Source: Colwellia sp. BRX10-3 (GTDB taxonomy: Bacteria; Pseudomonadota; Gammaproteobacteria; Enterobacterales; Alteromonadaceae). Taken from it: a stretch of DNA of 64,000 bases. Position 1 is the first letter of the stretch, and the number at the start of each line of letters is the position of its first letter. Positions 9,239-18,807 of the stretch are shown here, piece after piece. The notes beneath the pieces are model-generated. The model worked only from the letters and a program-made list of their open reading frames with translations. It did no database searches and was not told the DNA's origin. The position numbers were made by a program, and so were the translations under genes. The DNA lies in contig NZ_JACGWA010000006.1 in NCBI RefSeq assembly GCF_014077505.1, positions 161,137-225,136 on the forward strand. The letters are read 5' to 3'.

Positions 9239-10027
9239 TTAAGCAAATAAACTACTAATACTGCGTATGAGTATACTTTGTTCGGTTGCGACTCTTGGGT
9301 TACTAATTAACACCGGCGCGTTAGCTTCAACGGGCGCGTGCTTATCAAGGTGCAATTCAACATTATCACTATGACCATCTCGATGCACAGATATGCCAGT
9401 AGTCCAGAGTTGGTGCTCTTGGTCAGCGTATAAATGCAATAAAGTCACTGGAACACTAATGCGCTCTATTGTTAATGCCTCGTTGTGGTTATTAATCACG
9501 GTGATCGGGGTAATGGCCCGATGCGGACGTTTTTCTATATTATTAAGTTGAATACGCGCCGCGGTATATTTTGCATAACATATTTGCCCTACTCTGGTTG
9601 ATGGGCCAAACCAAGAGTCAGATGGCCGCCAAAATGGTAAATCGAGTAAACATTCACCTTTAGGCAGTAATTTAGCCGAGAACCAAATAGGCGTACTTAC
9701 GTAAAGCCTTGCCTTTTCACCTGCGAGCAAAGTTAACGGCGTATCGGGACGAGTTACTACCGACCGGTCAGCGAGTAAGGGGAGTACTTGTATTTTGTCT
9801 GAGGTGTTTTGTTGTAGATATCGGCCAAACTTTGCTGCTTTCATACAGCAGTCGTCATCGGGTTCGCCAACAATCATTGCCTGGTCATTTTCAGTAACAG
9901 TTTCTAAATTCCAGCTATTCCATTCATTTTCATCACGTTTTAAAATGATTGACCTATCGCCAAATTGCCAGCACCGTTGTTGTTGAAGGCTAAAAGTAAA
10001 CTCGCCCCACCATGCATTATTAGCCAT
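9239..10027 (-). CDS. DUF432 family protein
   Basis: This 262-residue soluble protein matches the DUF432 family by its overall pattern: a start with WWGEF, an internal TPLTLLAGEKARLYVSTPIWF stretch and a central PFWRPSDSWFGPSTRVGQICYA segment. No signal peptide, membrane segment or recognised catalytic motif is visible. DUF432 genes are often found beside mechanosensitive channels, and here the MscS gene follows after only 14 bp. A role linked to osmotic or membrane stress is inferred from that context only. The biochemical function is unknown. Confidence 0.72.
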   Translation of the reverse strand: MANNAWWGEFTFSLQQQRCWQFGDRSIILKRDENEWNSWNLETVTENDQAMIVGEPDDDCCMKAAKFGRYLQQNTSDKIQVLPLLADRSVVTRPDTPLTLLAGEKARLYVSTPIWFSAKLLPKGECLLDLPFWRPSDSWFGPSTRVGQICYAKYTAARIQLNNIEKRPHRAITPITVINNHNEALTIERISVPVTLLHLYADQEHQLWTTGISVHRDGHSDNVELHLDKHAPVEANAPVLISNPRVATEQSILIRSISSLFA

Positions 10028-10234
10028 TTACTCTACTCTATTTATATTTTTGCGTTAACTCATTAAAAGTTATTAATTGCTAATGAATTTTACAAATTCA
10101 GCTTATTTTTCAATTAACAATACCTTTCTATATTTATAGATTATGCTATCTTAAAGCACTTGTGTATATACCCAATACCACTTATAAACTGGCTTTTACC
10201 GCTGTTAATCATTCACCATCCAAAGGAACGTTTC

Positions 10235-11074
10235 ATGACAACATTACACATTGTTTTGTCAGATTTGGAAGTCACTCATGCCATACTTTCTAAAATAACC
10301 CTACTACAGAATAAACTTTCAGCAAATGTTGTGTGGTATTTACATCATCATCAACGTTTTTTTGACCGACGTTACTTCACAAATGAACTGGCCACTATTT
10401 CAGATACTTTACAAGCAACTCATCAAAGCAAAATTGCTCAGATTGAACTAAAAATAAAAAAGTACTTCCCGAAAAGTGCCCTACATATCTGTAAAGAAAA
10501 GTACTGGTCAAAGCAAGTTAATAGCAACGCTAATACGTTAGATAAAACCATTATTATTCGCTCAAAGTCCGGCCTTACTTCGGCTGACAATCAATATATT
10601 AGCCATAATAAAACTACGGTATTTATATTAAACCAAGAGAAATGGTTGTCTGATGGTAAAGCTATTGGGGCGATTGACCCTTTTCATGAAGATGATGAAG
10701 ATAATAAATCAGATAGTAAAGTCGTTAACTTTATGCGGCAGTGGCACCCATCAACAGCTCAAGCAGTGCCGTTTTTATTGCACGTTATTCACATTCCACC
10801 CTTAGCTATTGAATACGAAAAACAAATTGAGGCACTCCATAAAGAGCAAGTATATCGTTTTGCTAAAACAGTCAAATGCTCTAAAAGTTTGATAACATTT
10901 ATTCGCGGCACGCCTGAACACGCTTTGTTGACATATGTTGATGATAATAAAATTGACTTAATCGTACTCGGTTGTAGAGAGCACAGCTTATTTGACAAGT
11001 GGCTTAATGGTTCAACAATATCAGCACTTATAAACCATGAAAATTGTGACATGGTTTTAATTAATACCCCTTAA
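10235..11074 (+). CDS. Universal stress protein (UspA family, tandem-domain)
   Basis: This 279-residue protein contains a UspA fold most clearly in its C-terminal half, where the nucleotide-binding signature IDLIVLGCREHSLFDKWLNG then ST can be read. The N-terminal half looks like a diverged Usp domain (LHIVLSDLEVTHAILSK). The ATG at 10235 is preceded by AAAGGA at 10222-10227 and fits the domain start; an in-frame upstream codon at 10160 would add a hydrophobic tail that looks artificial. It is divergent from the DUF432-MscS pair. Usp proteins bind ATP or AMP and support survival in stress; the specific role is unknown. Confidence 0.8.
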   Translation: MTTLHIVLSDLEVTHAILSKITLLQNKLSANVVWYLHHHQRFFDRRYFTNELATISDTLQATHQSKIAQIELKIKKYFPKSALHICKEKYWSKQVNSNANTLDKTIIIRSKSGLTSADNQYISHNKTTVFILNQEKWLSDGKAIGAIDPFHEDDEDNKSDSKVVNFMRQWHPSTAQAVPFLLHVIHIPPLAIEYEKQIEALHKEQVYRFAKTVKCSKSLITFIRGTPEHALLTYVDDNKIDLIVLGCREHSLFDKWLNGSTISALINHENCDMVLINTP

Positions 11075-11130
11075 GTTATTGATAAGTTTGGTTGTGGCTG
11101 AAGAATTGAGTTAGTAATGTGACTTAGAAA

Positions 11131-11168
11131 TTAACTGATGAATAAACTAACACTTATTCATCAGTTAA
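11131..11168. terminator. Bidirectional hairpin between convergent genes
   Basis: A perfect 15-bp inverted repeat (TTAACTGATGAATAA at 11131-11145 and its complement at 11154-11168) with an 8-base loop lies between the rightward usp gene and a leftward membrane protein gene. It most likely terminates one or both. There is no long T tract. Confidence 0.65.
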
Positions 11169-11200
11169 CTTCATTGCTGATTATTTATAGGTACTATGGT

Positions 11201-11686
11201 CTACACGTTCAAGATAAAAAATAAATCACCAAATCCCCACAGCAAGGTGCCGGTGATAAGTAATGAAACCTCGAGGATACCAAGTTGTAATCTAACGGCT
11301 TGTAATATTTTCTCCGTTTTTTCTTCAAAGTCATCTTCTATGGTTTGAATTTCACTTTCTGTATTTTCGGTTGATACTTTTAATCTTCGCAATTTTCGTT
11401 TCGCACGAGCCATTGTTACACGGTGATGGAAATTAAGTCGGCCAATTAATAATCGCTCTTGTATTATGCCTCCCAATCCTGACCAAACACCCAATACAGC
11501 GATTAAACAACCACTACGTGATAGCCATTCTAAGCCCGCAAATTGTATTATTGACAAATATACCCCAAGCGTTGCTATTAATATGGCTAATAACCAATTT
11601 ATTAATGGATGACGTTTAGGGATGCTCACAGCCGCGATTAAAACGTCTGGTGTTGAGTCATTTAAATTTGTTAAACCTGCTGACAT
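11201..11686 (-). CDS. Small membrane protein of unknown function
   Basis: This 161-residue protein has two adjacent hydrophobic segments (about 28-48 and 56-76), a long charged helix rich in Lys, Arg and Glu (about 90-135) that may form a coiled coil, and a C-terminal membrane segment (LLITGTLLWGFGDLFFILN). The start is well supported by AAGAAGG seven bases before the ATG. I do not recognise the family. It lies 27 bp downstream of tamB in the same orientation and may be transcribed with the tam genes. Confidence 0.6.
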   Translation of the reverse strand: MSAGLTNLNDSTPDVLIAAVSIPKRHPLINWLLAILIATLGVYLSIIQFAGLEWLSRSGCLIAVLGVWSGLGGIIQERLLIGRLNFHHRVTMARAKRKLRRLKVSTENTESEIQTIEDDFEEKTEKILQAVRLQLGILEVSLLITGTLLWGFGDLFFILNV

Positions 11687-11713
11687 AAATACCTTCTTGT
11701 TATTTTTGACCGG

Positions 11714-14700
11714 TTAATTTTGGTCTTTTTTATTGTTGTTATCTTTATCTTTATCTTTATCTTTAGTAGTCGAAAACTGCTTTTTATAGTTAATGTTAGC
11801 ACTTATTTCATCGCCACTAATGGCTTCAAATGAGATACTTGGCGATAGCTTATACTCAATATTCCAACCTGCTTGAACGCTACTATCAGAATCAATACTG
11901 GTGCCATAACCGACATTTAATCGGTCGTTAATTTTTGCGGCAATATCAACACGTGTACTGTTTCCGTTATTACCACTTTTACTGGTAAAGGCAACATCTT
12001 TGAGGCCAAGTTGGTCACCAATCTTCTGTACTAACTTGTTGGCGCTCTCAACCCCTAAACTGATAGCTGCAGTGGTTAATGCATTGCCTTCTTGTTGCGA
12101 TAATGAATCTAAGTTGCGGCCAGTAATCAGTAATGACAATATATTTTCATCCGCCATGGCCGGCTCTGAAAATAAGGTTAACCGCGGATTGTGTATTGTG
12201 CCATCGGCAATAATCCCAACCTTTATATCATCAACGATGCGTACAGCTCTAAACTGAATGCTTGGGTTTGCGGCCGTTCCCAAAAACAGCAATTGCCCCT
12301 GTTCAATAGTTAACGTTTGCTTGTAAGCTTCAAATTTACCGTCTTTTAAATCTAAGCGACCATTAAGGGTTAACGCTTGGCCGGTAATCAGTGTTGAAGC
12401 TAAGTTACCCTGTATTTCGCTTGATAAACCAAAACCGCTGATTTTAACGTTATTGCCTGCTGACAGGGTTAGCGATATATCGTACTCAAATGGTGAGTCT
12501 TTTACGGTTAAGTCTTTTTCATCAACAATAACTTGGTCTTCTGAAACACTAATGGCAGGTTTTGGTAAAGATCCAATTTTTATATCTGCTTGATCAACGA
12601 TTAAGTTACCATCCACTGTTAAATGGTTATTTTGAAAGTTTGCCTTTAACATTGGCGAAACAATTAATTTATTATCATTGTTATTGACCAGTGTCACTTG
12701 TTGCCCTTCAATTGTTAGATTAGCTTTTATTGGCGCCGAAAGCTTTGCATCACCTGCTATAGTGAGTGATCCCTGCGGGTTTTGTAATTCGCCTAATAAT
12801 ATAATACTGTCTTGTTGGCTGCTTAATTTTATTTTGCTGTTACGAATATCTAAGCCATATTCATCAATCACTAAGTGGTCGATGGCAAGTGACCCTTCAC
12901 CTTCCAATATTGGCTTTTTCAAAGTACCCGCTAAGGTAAAGTTTTGCACTAAGCTAATATCAATTTTATCAATGCCTTTTTGCCAATGTTTAAACCAATC
13001 AAACTCTTTTAAATTAAGTGACAAGTCGCCACTAATGTTTGCAGAATCAACCAGCGGCCAATCAGTGCTTAACTGAGCCGTTATTTCATCATCGCCTGGT
13101 AAGCGAATATTCAAACGAGAGCTTACTTTATCCTGCTGCCACTTACCCTGAAGTTTTACTAGCGCAATGGTCAATAGACGTTTTGATAATCCAATGTCAG
13201 CTTTGCTCTTTTCACTCGGAATACTTAAGGTAATATCCGTTTGTTCTAAGTCAAAATCGAGCTTAAAATCTGGCGTTATTGATAGCAAAACCTGACCTTT
13301 AGGCATGACAATCTCAGCTTGCCATTCAGGTAGTTTTACATCAGCATTGATAGTTTGCCATTGCGTAGTAATTGCGACAGTATTTTTTTGCTGCTGGGTA
13401 TTAATAGTAAGTTCTTGCCCCTGTATTTGAATGTCAGATGACAGCCACTTAAAATCAGGGATTGATATATTAGCGGCAATTGTTTCCAGTTGCGCACCAT
13501 GGCCTATTACATCTAAGTTACCCGTGACTTTACCTTGAACTTGCTGTGAGTATGGCGATGCATTTGATAGTAGCATTGATTGCCATGCTTTAAACTGCTC
13601 GAAAACAGGCGACATATACCATTGGTCAAAAGTTAAATTAGCCGACCACTGATTAGCTTGATGTTTAGCGTTGAGACAAAATGTTCCACTACCACTAAGA
13701 CAAAGATTTTTTATGCGCTGTTCATCGCTGTTTAGTTGCAGTTGCTCTGCTGCTAACAGAAACTTCTCTTGTTGGTTTAGTGCCTTAAACTCTAGGTTAC
13801 TGATTTGCCACATTGCTGTGGCTAAATCACTATCAATGGTAAATGGCTTGTTGTGAGCCTGCAGTAATTTACCATCGAATATCAAATTAACTGAGGTGTT
13901 TTCGGCTAAATTTGCGCTAATTAACATGTTATGTTTTTCTGGTAAGCCAGTAAATTTTAATGACGGCAACTCAACGGCGGTATCGTTGATATTAAGTAAA
14001 TCAGCTTTAATATCCGCCTGCCAGTGATCGCTAAAGTCTACTGCCCAGTGAATATTTTTACCGTCAAATTTTGCCAGTGCTAGTTGCCCTATTTCCCCCT
14101 GACTGGATATAACCCAATGAGATTGCTGTTTTTCAATCAGCCAACTTACATCGACATTTGCCACTTCAAAGGCATTGTTGATAGCTAAAGAGCGACCATA
14201 AAGCTGGCCTGTTATCAATAAATTCTCAGTTGTTGGTTTATCAATATTAAACTCGCCTTGAACAACTGCTGTTAATTCGCCAAATTTGATCGCATTGCTT
14301 TTAACCGACAGCAAACCTTGTTTAAGCTCCATTTCAAGGTTAGCTAATACCGGCCATGATTGCTCTATTGCTACAGTATTATTAGCAATCGCGTCGGGAA
14401 ACACTTGCTTTAATGATGAGGCTATTTGGTTATCACTGAGCTCACTTTTTAATAACATAGAAACGGCTGCGCTTGAGCGCCAATTTAGCACACTGGCGAG
14501 TTCAGCATTACCATCTAGTGTTATGGGTGCAAAGTCTTGCCATATGGCTTTGGCTTGCAACTGAGAAGTTATTTTAGGCCAATTGAGTTCAAAATTGGCT
14601 TTAACATGCTCAATTGAAATTTTTTCATTAGCTAGTTCTACTTGCTGCTTTTCTGCTATTAATTTACCTCGCTTTAAAAATAAACCTCGGTTATAAAACC

Positions 14701-15475
14701 AATCGGTAGTCACTGATATTTGATTCGGCGCTTGTAATTGTAAGGTTAATTGCGATGCATCGCTGATGCGCCCTTTTGACTTTACGCTAGCAGAAAGTTT
14801 TGCACCCTGCACAGTAACAGCAAGTTGGTGCTGCCATTTTTTACGCATATCAAGATAGCCAGAAACAGCAATGTTATGTTCATCAATACTAAAATTTAAA
14901 GCACTAACACTTGCCTTACTGCCGGCATGTGTTAATTTTTTTAAGGTAAGTCCGGTAATATTGTACTGACTACTTTCTTCGGGTGTCGTTTCTGTAGCTG
15001 TAATTATTTCAGGGGTAATTGCTTTATAGTTTATGTCGACAATGGTTACTTGCTTAATCTTAACTTCGACGGGTAATTTTACCGTATTAAGTTCGGGTAA
15101 AGCGTCTTGCAGACCGCTTGCTTTTTTCTCACTAACGCTCGACATGTCTAATGAGCTTAGAGAAATGGTATCGCACGACACTAGACGGTCAATCAAATAT
15201 AGCCATTGACAGTCAACGGTTATATTTTTCGCTTGTACTCTTGTGTCAGCCTGTTGCCAATCGAACTCTGTTAAATGTATAGAAGAACTTAATGTGCCAC
15301 TGACTTTACCTATAAGTAGCTCTTGTGGTTGAAATTGCGCTCCTCGTGCTACTAACCATTGCAAACCTGACTCTGTAGTATAAATCCATGTCAGTATTAA
15401 CAACACCACAGCAATCAAGGCAGTGGAAACGAGACTGAACCATTTTAACAGCGTTTTCTTTTTGAAAAAGCTCAT
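11714..15475 (-). CDS. tamB: TamB, translocation and assembly module inner-membrane subunit
   Basis: This 1253-residue protein has an N-terminal membrane anchor (about 15-30), a very long beta-rich region, and a C-terminal TamB/DUF490 domain with the signatures LILDLKDGKFEAY-like (RLDLKDGKFEAYKQ), LLFLGTAANPSIQF and SLLITGRNLDSL. With TamA it forms a bridge across the periplasm that helps insert outer-membrane proteins and may move lipid. Its ATG overlaps the tamA stop by four bases (15472-15475), showing translational coupling. The extreme C-terminus is unusual: after INYKKQF there is a hydrophilic tail containing KDKDKDKD, encoded by four ATCTTT hexamers (11741-11764, plus strand). Confidence 0.92.
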   Translation of the reverse strand: MSFFKKKTLLKWFSLVSTALIAVVLLILTWIYTTESGLQWLVARGAQFQPQELLIGKVSGTLSSSIHLTEFDWQQADTRVQAKNITVDCQWLYLIDRLVSCDTISLSSLDMSSVSEKKASGLQDALPELNTVKLPVEVKIKQVTIVDINYKAITPEIITATETTPEESSQYNITGLTLKKLTHAGSKASVSALNFSIDEHNIAVSGYLDMRKKWQHQLAVTVQGAKLSASVKSKGRISDASQLTLQLQAPNQISVTTDWFYNRGLFLKRGKLIAEKQQVELANEKISIEHVKANFELNWPKITSQLQAKAIWQDFAPITLDGNAELASVLNWRSSAAVSMLLKSELSDNQIASSLKQVFPDAIANNTVAIEQSWPVLANLEMELKQGLLSVKSNAIKFGELTAVVQGEFNIDKPTTENLLITGQLYGRSLAINNAFEVANVDVSWLIEKQQSHWVISSQGEIGQLALAKFDGKNIHWAVDFSDHWQADIKADLLNINDTAVELPSLKFTGLPEKHNMLISANLAENTSVNLIFDGKLLQAHNKPFTIDSDLATAMWQISNLEFKALNQQEKFLLAAEQLQLNSDEQRIKNLCLSGSGTFCLNAKHQANQWSANLTFDQWYMSPVFEQFKAWQSMLLSNASPYSQQVQGKVTGNLDVIGHGAQLETIAANISIPDFKWLSSDIQIQGQELTINTQQQKNTVAITTQWQTINADVKLPEWQAEIVMPKGQVLLSITPDFKLDFDLEQTDITLSIPSEKSKADIGLSKRLLTIALVKLQGKWQQDKVSSRLNIRLPGDDEITAQLSTDWPLVDSANISGDLSLNLKEFDWFKHWQKGIDKIDISLVQNFTLAGTLKKPILEGEGSLAIDHLVIDEYGLDIRNSKIKLSSQQDSIILLGELQNPQGSLTIAGDAKLSAPIKANLTIEGQQVTLVNNNDNKLIVSPMLKANFQNNHLTVDGNLIVDQADIKIGSLPKPAISVSEDQVIVDEKDLTVKDSPFEYDISLTLSAGNNVKISGFGLSSEIQGNLASTLITGQALTLNGRLDLKDGKFEAYKQTLTIEQGQLLFLGTAANPSIQFRAVRIVDDIKVGIIADGTIHNPRLTLFSEPAMADENILSLLITGRNLDSLSQQEGNALTTAAISLGVESANKLVQKIGDQLGLKDVAFTSKSGNNGNSTRVDIAAKINDRLNVGYGTSIDSDSSVQAGWNIEYKLSPSISFEAISGDEISANINYKKQFSTTKDKDKDKDNNNKKDQN
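11741..11764. repeat. Four hexanucleotide repeats in the 3' end of tamB
   Basis: ATCTTT occurs four times in tandem, encoding Lys-Asp pairs in the TamB tail on the opposite strand. The unit is a multiple of three, so copy-number change would alter tail length without shifting frame. Confidence 0.85.
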
Positions 15476-17325
15476 AAATCAGGTCCTATGGTGACATGAA
15501 AACGCCACGCTTTATTGCCATCAAGTGCTTTTGCAATATCAAGTCGAATAGCGCCAATCGGTGTTACCCATCTTAACCCTGTGCCAACTGATTTTTGCAA
15601 TTCCCAATCTTTCCAATCATTAAATGCATTACCTTGATCGGTAAATAGTGCCCAGCGAAAACTTTCATAAAACAAGTAATCAACTTCAAGGCCTGTCGAT
15701 AAAATATGTTTACCACCTATGGGTACTTCATTATCAATTGGCGATAAACTTTGGTGTTTATAACCTCTTACTGATACATCACCACCAGCAAAGAATCGAT
15801 AGTTTGACGGCATAGAGCTATTAAAGTCATCAGTGTCCATCCAAGTAGTACCTACGCGAGCACGCAACAGTAATCGCCAGTCACCGTTTAATGACCATAT
15901 ACGTTTTACCTTTTGGTCAGTTTGTATAAACTTTATATCAGGGTTGCTAAGCTGCTCAGTACTAAAACGAATGGTGCTTTGCCAACGCCAGCCTTCTATG
16001 GCCGAAAAGGGATCGGTGACACTGTAATAATTTAATTGCCATGAAGGCACAATATATTCAAGACTTCGATTAACATCAGCCTCTGACTCTAATTGCTCTT
16101 TTGCCATCGCTATCGACCATTGGCTCGACCAATTAGGATCAATTTTATTCGCTAAAACAGACTCAAAAGTAAGTATTTTACTGCGACCAATTTCCTCATT
16201 TTTAATTTGATAGCTCACTAAATTTATCCATTGACTACTAGCTTTAGCTAGAGGTATTTGGTATTGAAATGTGGCATGAATGTCTGCAATATCGAGTTTT
16301 ACTTTATTAAAATCTACCGAGGCAACATATTGATGTGCTTTACTGTTAACGCGTCTATTTCGCCAACTTACGCCTAATTTACCGCCACTGTCAGTGCCAA
16401 AGCCCAATAAGGTTTTAAGTTCATATTTATCAGTGTCCAGTATTGAAAGACTAACATCGACCGTTTTTGTCACATGATTAACCGACTGATCAACCACCAC
16501 TGACTTAAAAAAACCAGAGCGATTAAGTGCTTGCTGGCTTGCTATGATATCGAGTTGGTTGTACGCATCACCAGAACGGATGGTTGAATAACTGTTGATT
16601 AAATCATGAGATAAAACCGTGCCTTCAATCGTAATCTTATTAATGGTGTAGCGAGCACCACAGTTGAAAACCCATTTAACATTGGCTTGGAGCTGAGCCA
16701 CATCAACATTTAGTAAACTGGTACTAAAACTAGCGTTCAATAACCCTAGTTCTTGTGCTTGGCGTTGCAATGTAGATTTAAATTGACTGTAATCACCATG
16801 ATTGATTACTTTGCCTTTGGTAAACGGATGTTTGACAACCAAGGTCGACATTTCTGCAACTTCAATCTCGCAGTTGAGCACAATACTAGTATTGTTCCAG
16901 CGCACAGGCGACTGTAGATCAATGGTTAATATTTTGCCTTCTTTATCGTCAGTCAAAGTTAAAATCGGCTGGTAATAGCCCAACGCCTGTAAAGCGCTGC
17001 GGGTTTTATTCAAGATATAATTATCTGATTGTGGAAAGCCTAGCAATGACAACGGGATAATATTTTCGTTACTGCTTAAATTTCGCAAAATATTGGTTTT
17101 AAATACCGCTTCTACACCCATAATATTAAGATGGGTGCCGACTTTATCTGGCTCAGCTGACTCTACTTTGAAGGCATTTGTTAACATCAACACAGTAATT
17201 AATGTATAGATAAATCGAATGCAGTATGAGCAATTCACGTATTTCAATATTTTTCCATGGTTAATTGACTGATAAAAATCGAACACCAGTGTAATAATTA
17301 TGACGACTTTGTCACATGAGATCAT
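15472..17325 (-). CDS. tamA: TamA, Omp85-family outer-membrane assembly protein
   Basis: This protein of up to 617 residues has N-terminal POTRA repeats (about 60-290) and a C-terminal beta-barrel with the Omp85 loop motif VRGYKHQSLSPIDNEVPIGG. It is the outer-membrane half of the translocation and assembly module. The ATG at 17325 has no clear ribosome site. A TTG at 17247 is preceded by GGAAAAATA and would give a much better Sec signal peptide (MKYVNCSYCIRFIYTLITVL), so the true protein may be 591 residues. The gene overlaps tamB by four bases. The identification is secure; the start is not. Confidence 0.9.
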   Translation of the reverse strand: MISCDKVVIIITLVFDFYQSINHGKILKYVNCSYCIRFIYTLITVLMLTNAFKVESAEPDKVGTHLNIMGVEAVFKTNILRNLSSNENIIPLSLLGFPQSDNYILNKTRSALQALGYYQPILTLTDDKEGKILTIDLQSPVRWNNTSIVLNCEIEVAEMSTLVVKHPFTKGKVINHGDYSQFKSTLQRQAQELGLLNASFSTSLLNVDVAQLQANVKWVFNCGARYTINKITIEGTVLSHDLINSYSTIRSGDAYNQLDIIASQQALNRSGFFKSVVVDQSVNHVTKTVDVSLSILDTDKYELKTLLGFGTDSGGKLGVSWRNRRVNSKAHQYVASVDFNKVKLDIADIHATFQYQIPLAKASSQWINLVSYQIKNEEIGRSKILTFESVLANKIDPNWSSQWSIAMAKEQLESEADVNRSLEYIVPSWQLNYYSVTDPFSAIEGWRWQSTIRFSTEQLSNPDIKFIQTDQKVKRIWSLNGDWRLLLRARVGTTWMDTDDFNSSMPSNYRFFAGGDVSVRGYKHQSLSPIDNEVPIGGKHILSTGLEVDYLFYESFRWALFTDQGNAFNDWKDWELQKSVGTGLRWVTPIGAIRLDIAKALDGNKAWRFHVTIGPDL

Positions 17326-17366
17326 TAAATAAATACTATTTATATCAAATCGTAAGAAAACGTAGC

Positions 17367-17419
17367 TGTGATAAAATATAGTAGTTTACAATAACCTTGA
17401 AATTACTGATTTTATCACA
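17367..17419. promoter_or_regulatory. Spaced inverted repeat between tamA and the antiporter gene
   Basis: TGTGATAAAAT at 17367-17377 and its exact complement ATTTTATCACA at 17409-17419 are separated by 31 bases in a divergent promoter region. This could be two half-sites for a regulator. It does not match a CRP site, because each arm has only one half of that consensus. Confidence 0.35.
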
Positions 17420-17504
17420 CTTTATGCGACATTTATAACTAGTAGCTCTATTTGTAACTTTACTCATTTACTATAAATATTATTTTTCAAAAAGGTTTAC
17501 AGCT

Positions 17505-18719
17505 ATGCATATGGACCCCTTTTTACCCCAAGCCGTTGGCGCTATTTTCTTTATATTACTGTTAGGTTTTATTTTGAAATTTTTTCGACAGCCGCATGTT
17601 GTTGCCTATTTAATTGCCGGTATTGTTATCGGGCCTTGGGGTTTTGGTTTAGTTACTGACAGTGAGAGTATTTCTCGCTTGGGTACTGCTGGCGTGGTGT
17701 TACTGCTATTTTTTGTTGGCATGGAAACTGATATCCATAAGTTAGTTCAAAACTGGAAGTTGATTATTTTCGGCACACTAATGCAAATTATATTAAGTGT
17801 TGGCTGTGTTTGGTTACTCGGTCTTTGGTTTGATTGGAGCTTAGCCCGAATTGTATTAATTGGCTTTGTTATTAGCCTTAGTAGCACTGCTATTGTTATA
17901 AAGTTATTGCAAGACAACGGCATGCTGTCATCAAGCTTAGGCCAAAGTGCTCTAGGCATATTGCTCGCACAAGATTTAGCAATTATTCCTATGCTGATCA
18001 TCATAGGGTTACTCGGCGCAGGCAATGTCGACAATGTACAGTTAGTCAAGCAAGGCGCTGGCACAATTCTCGCAGTCGCACTATTTGGCTTTATTATCAC
18101 CCGTAAACAAGTACATTTACCGCTATCAAAATGGTTAAAAGACGACAGAGAATTACAACTATTCGCCGCTTTGGGTATTTGTTTTGGCTTGGCCATGTTA
18201 ACGGCATGGTTTGAACTATCAACCGCTTTAGGCGCTTTTGTTGCTGGTATGTTAGTTGGTGCAGCTAAAGAAACCCTTTGGGTTCATCGCACCCTCGATT
18301 CTTTCAGAGTATTGTTTGTTGCGCTATTTTTTGTCTCTGTTGGCATGTTGCTTGATGTGAGCTTTCTAATCAATCATTGGCAGCAAACCGCTATTTTAGT
18401 GATGGCGGCATTAATTACTAATATTTTCATCAATGCCATTATATTAAAATTATCTAAATTTAGTTGGAAAGAAAGTCTTTATGCAGGGGTGTTATTGTCA
18501 CAAATTGGCGAGTTTAGTTTTGTGTTGGCAGCGGTTGGTTATCAGTCGAGTATTATTAATGAGTACGGTTATCAATTAGCCTTATGTGTTATTTCGCTTT
18601 CTTTACTCACTAGCCCTATTTGGATTGGTATGAGTAATAAATGGCTTAAATTTGATCATAAGCCGGTAAATAATCAGGTAATAGACTCGACAAAAACTTC
18701 GACAAATGAACAGCACTAA
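17505..18719 (+). CDS. CPA2-family (Kef-type) cation/proton antiporter
   Basis: This 404-residue inner-membrane protein has about twelve hydrophobic segments and typical monovalent cation:proton antiporter-2 features: FRQPHVVAYLIAGIVIGP in the first third, a VVLLLFFVGMETD stretch, and SSTAIVIKLL and LGILLAQDLAIIPM downstream. It ends shortly after the membrane domain and lacks the C-terminal RCK/TrkA_N domain of KefB or KefC. The start ATG is preceded by AAAGG. It probably exchanges K+ or Na+ for protons. It heads a run of ion-transport genes but is convergent with corA. Confidence 0.87.
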   Translation: MHMDPFLPQAVGAIFFILLLGFILKFFRQPHVVAYLIAGIVIGPWGFGLVTDSESISRLGTAGVVLLLFFVGMETDIHKLVQNWKLIIFGTLMQIILSVGCVWLLGLWFDWSLARIVLIGFVISLSSTAIVIKLLQDNGMLSSSLGQSALGILLAQDLAIIPMLIIIGLLGAGNVDNVQLVKQGAGTILAVALFGFIITRKQVHLPLSKWLKDDRELQLFAALGICFGLAMLTAWFELSTALGAFVAGMLVGAAKETLWVHRTLDSFRVLFVALFFVSVGMLLDVSFLINHWQQTAILVMAALITNIFINAIILKLSKFSWKESLYAGVLLSQIGEFSFVLAAVGYQSSIINEYGYQLALCVISLSLLTSPIWIGMSNKWLKFDHKPVNNQVIDSTKTSTNEQH

Positions 18720-18746
18720 TTTACAGTTTTTGAAACTAGCTCTGAT

Positions 18747-18783
18747 GAGGAAATCATAGCTTTTAACTCGCTATGATTTCCTC
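18747..18783. terminator. Strong bidirectional terminator hairpin
   Basis: A perfect 14-bp inverted repeat, GAGGAAATCATAGC at 18747-18760 and GCTATGATTTCCTC at 18770-18783, with a 9-base loop. It lies exactly between the convergent antiporter and corA genes and probably ends both transcripts. Confidence 0.75.
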
Positions 18784-18807
18784 TATTAACTTAGGTTTAT
18801 AAGACTG

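Noticed and set aside
10160..10234. N-terminal extension of the Usp protein
   Set aside because: The AAAGGA site at 10222-10227 points to the ATG at 10235, and the extension is a hydrophobic stretch that would not suit a cytoplasmic Usp.
17404..17419. CRP binding site
   Set aside because: Only the TCACA half matches; the opposite half reads TACTG instead of TGTGA.
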